From NCBI GenBank assembly GCA_013152475.1, contig JAADGH010000081.1:1-64000 (forward strand): DNA of 64,000 nucleotides. Reading direction: 5' to 3'. The DNA is from Planctomycetota bacterium (GTDB lineage: Bacteria > Planctomycetota > Brocadiia > JAADGH01). This document shows positions 33,978 through 40,704 of this stretch, in pieces. Position 1 is the stretch's first letter. Every line of letters begins with the position of its first letter. The notes below the pieces were generated by a model. It saw only the letters and a program-made list of their open reading frames with translations. It was not told where the DNA came from and did not search any database. A program made the position numbers and the translations under genes.

Positions 33978-34015
33978 CCGCCGGTGCCATCGCTCAATCC
34001 AAAGAAGGAGGGAAC

Positions 34016-34597
34016 ATGAGCGCGAAAAAAATCCTCATGCTCGTTGGCGATTTCGTGGAAGACTATGAAGTGATGGTCCCCTTCCAGGCCCTGCTCATGG
34101 TGGGCCACACCGTCCACGCCGTCTGTCCGGACAAGCAGGAGGGCGATACGGTCCGCACCGCCGTTCACGATTTTGAGGGCGACCAGACCTACAGCGAAAA
34201 ACCCGGCCACAACTTCACCCTGAACGCTACATTCGATCAGGTCAATGCCAAGGACTACGACGCCCTCGTCATCCCCGGCGGCCGGGCGCCGGAGTATATC
34301 CGGCTCAACGACAAAGTCCTCCAGATCGTCCGCCATTTCGCCGAGACCGGGAAACCCATTGCCGCCATCTGCCACGGACTCCAGGTCTTAGCCGCCGCCG
34401 GCGTGCTGGAGGGGAAATCCTGCACGGCCTACCCCGCCGTCGGGCCGGATGTGAACCCGGCAGGCGGCAAGTATGTGGACGTTCCCGTGGACAAGGCTCA
34501 TGTCGATGGCAACCTCGTAACCGCCCCCGCGTGGCCCGCCCACCCGGAGTGGCTGGGGGAGTTCCTCAAGGTGCTCGGCACGAAAATTGAGCCCTGA
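34016..34597 (+). CDS. DJ-1/PfpI family protein
   Basis: A 193-aa protein starting at ATG 34016, directly after AAGGAGGG. It has the DJ-1/PfpI fold pattern [17 protein letters not shown] with the conserved Glu, [13 protein letters not shown], and the nucleophilic elbow [13 protein letters not shown] (Cys about 119). Such proteins are proteases, deglycases or glyoxalases acting on stressed proteins or methylglyoxal, or regulators; which applies is not decidable here. The insert [16 protein letters not shown] is common to a subgroup. It is followed after 3 bp by a 42-aa open frame. Confidence 0.88.
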   Translation: MSAKKILMLVGDFVEDYEVMVPFQALLMVGHTVHAVCPDKQEGDTVRTAVHDFEGDQTYSEKPGHNFTLNATFDQVNAKDYDALVIPGGRAPEYIRLNDKVLQIVRHFAETGKPIAAICHGLQVLAAAGVLEGKSCTAYPAVGPDVNPAGGKYVDVPVDKAHVDGNLVTAPAWPAHPEWLGEFLKVLGTKIEP

Positions 34598-34600
34598 CCT

Positions 34601-34729
34601 ATGAATCCCAAGGGCAAGCTCCACAACCGGCCGGCCCTCATCACCGGCGAGGAGATCGTCGTGGGCGGCGGGTCCTCGACCGGGTTCATCTTTGAAACGA
34701 ACCCATTCGCGGAAGGAGAGAAGTCATGA
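34601..34729 (+). CDS. 42-aa small open frame coupled to DJ-1 and lipoprotein genes
   Basis: ATG 34601 opens a 42-codon frame 3 bp after the DJ-1 stop, ending with the ATGA that starts the lipoprotein gene. The peptide (NPKGKLHNRPALITGEE, then VVGGGSSTGFIFETNP) has even, protein-like composition and no signal. I do not recognise it. Its position, tight coupling and good frame usage argue for translation; the lack of a clear own Shine-Dalgarno argues against. Confidence 0.4.
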   Translation: MNPKGKLHNRPALITGEEIVVGGGSSTGFIFETNPFAEGEKS

Positions 34730-35505
34730 AGAGGGTCATTGCCGGTGTGGCGTTGTTTTATCTGCTTGCGGTCATGGGCTGTGCTACCCCCGTTGCCCCA
34801 CGGCCGATCACGCTCAAGTGGGAGCTGCAGGAGGGATCGCAGTACACCTACGACTACACCCGCGAGATCACACGGAAGATATCGACCGGCGGCGCCGTCG
34901 TCAGCCGCACCGACACGAAGAAAACCAAGGAGACGGGAACCGTATCTGTTGTCGGTGGCAAGAACATGGCCCGGGCCTGTGTAAGCCTCAAAAGCACGCA
35001 GAGGCCGACGCCCGGCAGCAAGAAAGAAACCATTCGCACGATCGCCGCCGAGTACCCCCTGTCCCTTGACGGCACGGCCCTGGTCAGCCCCGGCTCGCCG
35101 CCGCTGCGCGACGATCTGCTCCTCCCCTTCCCAGCCAGGCCGCTTGTGCCGGGCGAGATACTTCGGCAGGAGATGGTGTGCATGACCCCCGGCTGGCCGA
35201 TGGCCGACGGCACGGGCGAGTTCTCCTACGTCGGTCGCGAGACCGTGGACGGCGTGCCATGCGTTCAGTATCGCGTATCCTGCAATCTTCGCAACGAGCC
35301 GAAGCCGGGGAAGAAACCCGAAGCAACGGTCGAGATCAAGGCCGATATCAACGCGCTCTTCACCCTCGGGACCGGGCATCTCGTCTCGGCGGAAGGCATC
35401 ATCCACAAGCGCCTGTCCCGTCCGGTGAAGGGCCTGTCCAAGAAAGAAATGGGCACGTCGAGCATCACCGAAGAGACGCAGAAGGTTTCTCTCCGCCTGA
35501 GGTAA
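34726..35505 (+). CDS. Lipoprotein of unknown function
   Basis: A 259-aa protein with a lipoprotein signal (RVIAGVALFYLLAVMGC, lipobox AVMGC), ribosome site GGAAGGAG 6 bp upstream. The mature part is beta-rich (LKWELQEGSQYTYDYT, GTGEFSYVGRETVDGVPC), of the kind that forms an outer-membrane-facing barrel-like or lipid-binding fold, but no family is recognised. The last 40 residues are basic. The gene is followed by the MITE-like element. Confidence 0.75.
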   Translation: MKRVIAGVALFYLLAVMGCATPVAPRPITLKWELQEGSQYTYDYTREITRKISTGGAVVSRTDTKKTKETGTVSVVGGKNMARACVSLKSTQRPTPGSKKETIRTIAAEYPLSLDGTALVSPGSPPLRDDLLLPFPARPLVPGEILRQEMVCMTPGWPMADGTGEFSYVGRETVDGVPCVQYRVSCNLRNEPKPGKKPEATVEIKADINALFTLGTGHLVSAEGIIHKRLSRPVKGLSKKEMGTSSITEETQKVSLRLR

Positions 35506-35514
35506 GCATTTAGC

Positions 35515-35696
35515 TGGTGTAGTGTTTCACGCAGATATTAACTTATGCGGGGCGCCGTTTGTGGTGCGGACTTCAGTCCGTGCCTTGTCAAAAAGGGCTA
35601 AAGCCCTCACTACGAACAGAACTTCGACCGATCCGTAATAAAATGGCAGAAACATGAGATATTGGTAAGTTAAGGCATCTATGAAACACTACACTA
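35515..35696. mobile_element. MITE-like element with 32-bp terminal inverted repeats
   Basis: A 182-bp segment between terminal inverted repeats at 35515-35546 and 35665-35696, identical at about 23 of 32 positions with a 12-bp perfect core (TGTAGTGTTTCA / TGAAACACTACA). Inside are further palindromes (GGACTTCAGTCC near 35570, GGGCTAAAGCCC near 35598). No transposase frame. A clear target duplication is not visible. It sits between the lipoprotein gene and a truncated gene. Confidence 0.65.
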
Positions 35697-35905
35697 TATG
35701 TAGTGATAGAAACCTGGCCCCCAAAAGGTATTGTCATTCCCCCGCGCGCGAGGGCGAAGTGAGCAAGAAGCCGGAATGGTGCACCATCCGCTTCACCGTC
35801 CCGCCCGAGATGTTGGACCCGGAAACCAAGCGCCAGCGCTTCGGCTTCGGCGGCGCCGACGCGCAGGTGTGGGTGTCGTCGATCAAGATCGAGGAGAAGA
35901 AATGA
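35681..35905 (+). pseudogene. Remnant, C-terminal tail of a carbohydrate-binding-type protein
   Basis: About 50 sensible codons (from about 35760: KKPEWCTIRFTVPPEMLD, then RFGFGGADAQVWVSSIKIEE) look like the last strands of a carbohydrate-binding module of the CBM4/9 type, similar in pattern to the C-terminus of the SGNH protein in this window. The apparent ATG at 35681 lies in the right repeat of the MITE-like element, so the original gene's 5' part is missing. The stop overlaps the next start (ATGA), suggesting this was once the gene upstream of the enolase-superfamily gene in one operon. Confidence 0.5.
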
Positions 35906-37089
35906 GAATCGCGGAGATCCGTTGTGTTCCCCTTGAGTGGCAGATACCGAAGAAACTTCAGAAGTGGCCCTCGGACTACGGAATCAAAACGGAAACCCAC
36001 GCGATTATCGTGGAAGTAAAAACCGACGAGGGCATCACGGGCTACGGCGAGGTCCACCCCGGTTATGGCTACACCCGCGGCGCAGCACACGTCGCCAAGG
36101 CCATCGTCGAGAAGGAGCTTGCACCGCAGATTCTCGGCGAGGACCCCACCCGCCCGGAGGTCATCTGGGAGAAGCTCTACAACGGCCCGCGCTACGATCT
36201 GGCCACCACCTACGGCCACTCCTGCCCCGGCATGGGGCGGCGAGGGGTGACGATCTGCGCCATGAGCGGCATCGACATGGCGCTGTGGGACGTGTTCGCC
36301 AAATCTCTGGGCGTGCCCATCTACAAGCTCCTCGGCGGGGAGTATCGACGAAAAATCCCCGCCTACGCCAGCGGTGGCCACGCCCCGGCCGAGCACGCGG
36401 GAGAGGAGGCGGCGGGGTATGTGAGCAAGGGCTTCCGGGCGGTGAAGATGCGTGTCGGGGGGATGGATGCGCCGCGCGTCGTAGAGGGCGCCATCGACCG
36501 AATCGCGGCCACACGGGAAGGCATCGGCCCGGACGTCGGCCTCATGCTCGACGCCCATGGATCGTTGAACGTCTCCCAGGCGACGCAACTGGTCCATGCC
36601 GCCGAGGAATACGATATCACCTGGTTCGAGGAGCCCGTGCCGAGCGACAACTGGAGCGGCATGGCCGAGGTGCGCGACGTGACGGACGTACCCATCGCCA
36701 CAGGCGAAAACGACTTCACACATTTCGACTTTCGTGATATGATCGAGAGAGGAGCGGCGGACATCCTTCAACCCGACCTCGCGGTCGTTGGAGGGTTTAC
36801 CGCCGCGCGCCGTGTTGCCGTGCTGACCCAGGCGGCGAACCTGCAGTGCATTCCCCATGTATGGGGATCGGCAATTCTATTTGCCGCCAGCTTGCAATGG
36901 GCCGCGGCGCTTCCGAACTGCCCGGTGTTCGAGTTCAGACAAGGCTCGTGCCCCCTCTTCACGGAGCTCCTCGGCGAGCCGTTCACAGTTGACGAGGACG
37001 GATGTGTGGCCATCCCCGACGGGCCGGGGCTCGGCGTCGAGCTCGACCTGGCCGAGGCGGAGAAGCGCTTCCCGCTCTCCGACGGTTAG
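35902..37089 (+). CDS. Mandelate racemase/muconate lactonizing enzyme family (enolase superfamily)
   Basis: A 395-aa protein of the enolase superfamily, which abstracts a proton next to a carboxylate with Mg2+. ATG 35902, with AGGAG just upstream, overlaps the previous remnant. The catalytic barrel holds KMRVGG (acid/base K-x-R rather than K-x-K), metal ligands Asp in MLDAHGSL (about 215), Glu in WFEEPVP (about 242) and Glu in ATGENDF (about 269), and a His in CIPHVWGSA. This fits a sugar-acid dehydratase more than a cycloisomerase. With the lyases nearby, it could feed uronic or aldonic acids into central metabolism. Confidence 0.88.
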   Translation: MRIAEIRCVPLEWQIPKKLQKWPSDYGIKTETHAIIVEVKTDEGITGYGEVHPGYGYTRGAAHVAKAIVEKELAPQILGEDPTRPEVIWEKLYNGPRYDLATTYGHSCPGMGRRGVTICAMSGIDMALWDVFAKSLGVPIYKLLGGEYRRKIPAYASGGHAPAEHAGEEAAGYVSKGFRAVKMRVGGMDAPRVVEGAIDRIAATREGIGPDVGLMLDAHGSLNVSQATQLVHAAEEYDITWFEEPVPSDNWSGMAEVRDVTDVPIATGENDFTHFDFRDMIERGAADILQPDLAVVGGFTAARRVAVLTQAANLQCIPHVWGSAILFAASLQWAAALPNCPVFEFRQGSCPLFTELLGEPFTVDEDGCVAIPDGPGLGVELDLAEAEKRFPLSDG

Positions 37090-37119
37090 CGGAAAGGCCT
37101 ACCGCATAGACGGGATACC

Positions 37120-38916
37120 ATGAGACTCGACAGCATCCAGACGAAAGACTTCCTTCCGATGTCGCCGGCCGAGGCCAAGGAGAAGGGCTGGCCGGAGATC
37201 GACATCGTGCTGATCACGGGGGACGCCTATGTGGACCACCCCAGCTTCGGCGTGGCCATCATCGGGCGCGTGCTGGAGAACGCCGGCTACCGCGTGGGGA
37301 TCATCTCCCAACCCCGGTGGACGCACAACGAGGACTTCCAGGTCTTCGGCCCACCGAGGCTTTTCTTCGGCATCACCGCCGGCAACCTGGGCTCTATGCT
37401 CAACCTCTTCACCGTCGCCAAGAAGCCCCGGAGCGAAGACGCCTACTCTCCCAACGGCTGGCAGGGGCGCCGTCCGAAGCGCGCAACGATCGTCTACGCG
37501 ACCAAGGTGCGCGAGATCTACCCCGACGCGCCGATTGTCATCGGCGGCATCGAGGCGAGTCTCCGTCGGTTCGCCCACTACGACTACTGGGACCACCGCA
37601 TCCGGCCCTCGATCCTCATCGAGAGCCACGCCGACATCCTGGTCTATGGCATGGGCGAGCAGCCCGTCTGCGAGATCGCAGCGGCCCTCGCGTCGGGGAA
37701 GTCGCGCCATCAGCTTGACCACATCCACGGCACGGCAGTGGTTCGAGATAAACCGCAACCCGTCGGTGAGCACAAGGTCCTGCCCAGTTGCGAGGTCGTC
37801 ACTCGGGACACCAGCGACTTCTGCCTGGCCTTCCGGATGATCCACGAGGAGCAGGACCCCGAAAACGGGTGCGCCCTCGTCCAGCAGCACGGAAACAAGC
37901 ACGTAGTTGTCCACCCGCCCGCCCTTCCGCCGACGGAGGAGAAGCTGGACGACATCTACGGCCTGCCATTTACCCGCCGGGCCCACCCATCCATGGGGAA
38001 AGTGCCGGCGCTCCAGCCAGTCCGGTTCTCCATCACGTCGCACCGAGGTTGCTTCGGAGACTGTGCCTTTTGTGCGTTGGCGGCGCATCAGGGCCGGACC
38101 ATCCAGAACCGGAGCATGGGGTCCATTGTCGAGGAGGCCCAGACGATCGTGCGGCATCCCGATTTCAAGGGGGCCATCTCCGACGTGGGCGGGCCGACGG
38201 CGAACATGTACGGCATGAGATGCCGGCTCGGGCGCTATCGCTGTCCGGATCGCCAGTGCCTCCTTCCCAAACCCTGCGAGAATCTGGACATCAATCACGA
38301 GAACATCCTCGATGTCCTGCGCGTGCTGCGGAACATGCCGGAGATCAACAAGGTCTTCGTCTCCTCCGGCATTCGGTACGATCTCGTGCTTGCCGACGAG
38401 TCGAGTAAGTACCTTGAGGAAGTCTGCCAGCATCACATCAGCGGCCTCATGAAGGTGGCCCCCGAGCACATCGCGGACCACGTGTTAGACGCGATGAACA
38501 AGCCGCGGTTCGAGGTGTATCAGCGCTTCTGCGACAGGTTCAAGGCCGTGAACAAAAAGTTGGGCAAGGAGCAGTACCTGGTCTCGTACTGGCTCTCCGG
38601 CCACCCGGGGTGCGATGTGCCGGACATGATCGCGCTGGCGGAGTACTTCCGCGACACCAAGACGCACCCGGAGCAGGTGCAGGATTTCTACCCCGCGCCA
38701 ATGACCCTCGCGGCGTGCATGTTCTACACGGGCAAGAACCCGTTGACGGGCGACGAGGTCTTTGTGCCTCGCTCCGTGCGGGAAAAGGCCATGCAGCGGG
38801 CGCTGATGCAGTACTGGATGCCGGAGAACCGCGCCCGCGTGGCAACGGCGCTCACCAAGTACGGCCGCCGCGACCTCGCCGGCAATAAACCGAATTGCCT
38901 GATCCGGCATCTGTGA
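37120..38916 (+). CDS. ygiQ: YgiQ family radical SAM protein
   Basis: A 598-aa protein matching the UPF0313/YgiQ family over its whole length. The N-terminal part has FLPMSPAEAKEKGW and SFGVAIIGRVLENAGYRVGI, the cluster motif C-x3-C-x2-C is in RGCFGDCAFC (about 311-318), and the C-terminal DUF3362-like part has VQDFYPAPMTLAACMFYTG and PLTGDEVFVPRS. The reaction is unknown; the family is widely conserved. It starts 30 bp after the enolase-superfamily gene. A cold-shock gene follows with its own promoter. Confidence 0.93.
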   Translation: MRLDSIQTKDFLPMSPAEAKEKGWPEIDIVLITGDAYVDHPSFGVAIIGRVLENAGYRVGIISQPRWTHNEDFQVFGPPRLFFGITAGNLGSMLNLFTVAKKPRSEDAYSPNGWQGRRPKRATIVYATKVREIYPDAPIVIGGIEASLRRFAHYDYWDHRIRPSILIESHADILVYGMGEQPVCEIAAALASGKSRHQLDHIHGTAVVRDKPQPVGEHKVLPSCEVVTRDTSDFCLAFRMIHEEQDPENGCALVQQHGNKHVVVHPPALPPTEEKLDDIYGLPFTRRAHPSMGKVPALQPVRFSITSHRGCFGDCAFCALAAHQGRTIQNRSMGSIVEEAQTIVRHPDFKGAISDVGGPTANMYGMRCRLGRYRCPDRQCLLPKPCENLDINHENILDVLRVLRNMPEINKVFVSSGIRYDLVLADESSKYLEEVCQHHISGLMKVAPEHIADHVLDAMNKPRFEVYQRFCDRFKAVNKKLGKEQYLVSYWLSGHPGCDVPDMIALAEYFRDTKTHPEQVQDFYPAPMTLAACMFYTGKNPLTGDEVFVPRSVREKAMQRALMQYWMPENRARVATALTKYGRRDLAGNKPNCLIRHL

Positions 38917-38954
38917 AATCCGCGAAAAAAGTGGTCCTGCCCCCGGAAAAACAC

Positions 38955-38983
38955 TTGACCCGTGAAAAGGCATCTGCTATACT
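38955..38983 (+). promoter_or_regulatory. Promoter of the cold-shock gene
   Basis: TTGACC, 17 bp, TATACT. The start site would be near 38990, giving a 5' leader of about 94 nt before the TTG start, as is typical of cold-shock mRNAs. Confidence 0.7.
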
Positions 38984-39083
38984 TACTTTCTCCAGTCGAT
39001 AACATTTCGGAGATCATTCCTGATTTAGACAGGTTGTCACACGCCCCCCGGCAATCGGGGTGAGTTTCATTGGAGGTAGTTTC

Positions 39084-39422
39084 TTGGCAAGCGGCACAGT
39101 GAAATGGTTTAACGAGAGCAAGGGATTCGGTTTTATCGCCCAGGATGGCGAAGGCCGCGATGTCTTTGTCCATCACTCGGCGATCAAGGGAAGCGGCTTC
39201 AAGACGCTCGTCGAAGGCGAGTCCGTCGAGTTCGAGATCGACGCAGCGGAGGACAGCAAAGGCCCTCGCGCCGCGAACGTCGTTCGGCTCGACCCGCCTC
39301 AGACGGAGACGGCCACGAAATCGGACCCGTCCTCCGCCCAGCAGGGTACGAACCTTAGCCTGTTCCTTCACGAGGCAATGGGCAAAAAGGTGCAGCGCCA
39401 GCTCCGCGGCGGCCTCGACTGA
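39084..39422 (+). CDS. Cold-shock domain protein with C-terminal extension
   Basis: A 112-aa protein. The TTG at 39084 is chosen because TTGGAGG lies 7 bp upstream; a GTG at 39060 in frame would add eight residues and overlap that ribosome site. The first 65 residues are a cold-shock domain with both RNA-binding motifs (GFGFIAQDG and DVFVHHSAI). The remaining 45 residues (about 68-112) are not part of the classic CspA fold and end in a charged helix ([15 protein letters not shown]). Single-stranded nucleic-acid chaperone is the known family role. Long leader and strong promoter suggest post-transcriptional control. Confidence 0.9.
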   Translation: MASGTVKWFNESKGFGFIAQDGEGRDVFVHHSAIKGSGFKTLVEGESVEFEIDAAEDSKGPRAANVVRLDPPQTETATKSDPSSAQQGTNLSLFLHEAMGKKVQRQLRGGLD

Positions 39423-39650
39423 GCACCGGCGCAAGCTGGGAGATGTGGCGCAGAGCATTCAGACACGTCTTCACTCGGCGAGGAAGTCTGTCGTCATGCC
39501 TGTGTCACCTGGGCTATGCGCAAGTCTGTCGTTTCTCTTTACCTCCTCCTTATCCTCGCGGCATGACGGGGTATGCCCCTGACCCCTTTTCCATCGCCAG
39601 GACTTTTTCCAGGACCTGAATACACGGTTACTGCCATGGCGTGTAACTGA

Positions 39651-40013
39651 GGGAAGAGGAATGAGAAGAACGATGCGTTCTTTGAATGGCGATACAAGGG
39701 CAAAGTGATCACCGTCCACTCGAACGTGCGCGGAAAAAAGAAAGACGAGGTCGTCGAGCAGTTGATGACCGTTGAAAACCCGGTCAACCCCGTCGAGGTC
39801 GTCATCCACGCCAATATGCTCAAAGAGGGATGGGACGTTTCGAATCTCTATACCATCGTTCCCCTGCGGGCCGCGAACTTCCGAACCGGGGTGGTCATCG
39901 GGAAGGATATCCTGGAGGCGGGGAAGAAAGCAGCGATCGTCGAATCCGAGTTTGAAAAGATCATTTCTGCGGCCCGGTGGAAGGGGAGGCCGTCCTTTGT
40001 AGCGATCTCCTGA
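39651..40013 (+). pseudogene. Fragment of type III restriction enzyme helicase subunit (Res)
   Basis: About 120 codons read NEKNDAFFEWRYKGKV and then HSNVRGKKKDEVVEQL, IHANMLKEGWDVSNLYTI and VPLRAANFRTG, a strong match to the late helicase part of the type III Res subunit, which is normally about 900-1000 aa. There is no start with a ribosome site, a stop precedes the fragment at 39648, and the family pattern breaks after AANFRTG. The rest of res and the modification gene are absent, so this is a relic. Confidence 0.75.
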
Positions 40014-40103
40014 TCCCGCGCCACCGTCGTTCCGATACCGATGGCGCACACGGTTGCGATCAACCCGATCACAAGACGCGGGTCATTTCTCTTCTTCGTC
40101 GAT

Positions 40104-40499
40104 CTACTCCATTCGCTTCCGCCAGAAGCCGCCGGTGCATCCGACGTAGAGGACATCGGGGTCGGCGGGGTTGATGCCGAGGCAGATGTATTGCGTCATG
40201 AGGTCCTTCAGGCCGCCGGTCACATCGTTCCACGTCTGCCCGCCGTCGCGGGATAGTTGGATGCCGAGCGCGTCCGACCCGGCGATGACGATGTCGCGGT
40301 TTTTGGGATGCGGCCGCACCGACTGAAGGCCCCCCGCCTCGCCCGGTCCGATTGGCTCCCAGCCATCGTAGGTGAATGGGGCGCACTGGCCGATCGGCGT
40401 TCGGTAGTCGTCAGCCGCAATTGTCCCCGCAAGGAGTCCAAGCACGGCAACCAGCACGATGCGTTTGCCTTGTCCACTTATTCCTGCGCGTGTTTCCAT
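40104..40499 (-). pseudogene. Truncated BNR/sortilin-like repeat protein
   Basis: A 131-aa frame with a signal peptide (KRIVLVAVLGLLAGTIAA) followed by GWEPIGPGEAGG, VRPHPKNRDIVIAGSDALG and LSRDGGQTWND, the opening blades of a BNR/VPS10-type beta-propeller. Such proteins need six to seven or more blades (over 300 aa), while this one stops after about two. It keeps a promoter at 40551-40579. It is probably a truncated gene next to the Res relic rather than a functional small protein. Confidence 0.6.
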
Positions 40500-40550
40500 A
40501 TCTCCATCGCTCCCAGTCTGTGCACACGGTCGCCGACATGATCCCAGATC

Positions 40551-40579
40551 ATTCTGCCCTCTTCGTTCGTGGGTGTCAA
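40551..40579 (-). promoter_or_regulatory. Promoter of the truncated BNR gene
   Basis: Minus strand TTGACA (40579-40574), 17 bp, CAGAAT (40556-40551), 52 bp before the ATG at 40499. Confidence 0.5.
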
Positions 40580-40599
40580 CCGTTTCCTTCTAAAGATGC

Positions 40600-40628
40600 T
40601 TGACTCCGGCGGCCCCCGTGTGTACGTT
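40600..40628 (+). promoter_or_regulatory. Possible promoter of the GH-like gene
   Basis: TTGACT, 17 bp, TACGTT, 77 bp before ATG 40705. The -10 box is weak. Confidence 0.35.
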
Positions 40629-40704
40629 GTTGGAGTAGGAGCGGGAGAGCATGTTGTTACCGACCTCAGTGAACAATACAATACTTGGCTAAATGGTTGT
40701 CGAT

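Noticed and set aside
39848-40156. Minus-strand stretch with a signal-peptide-like segment (LVIGLIATVCAIGIG)
   Set aside because: No start with a ribosome site, and it overlaps the Res relic; at best a relic of a secreted protein gene.
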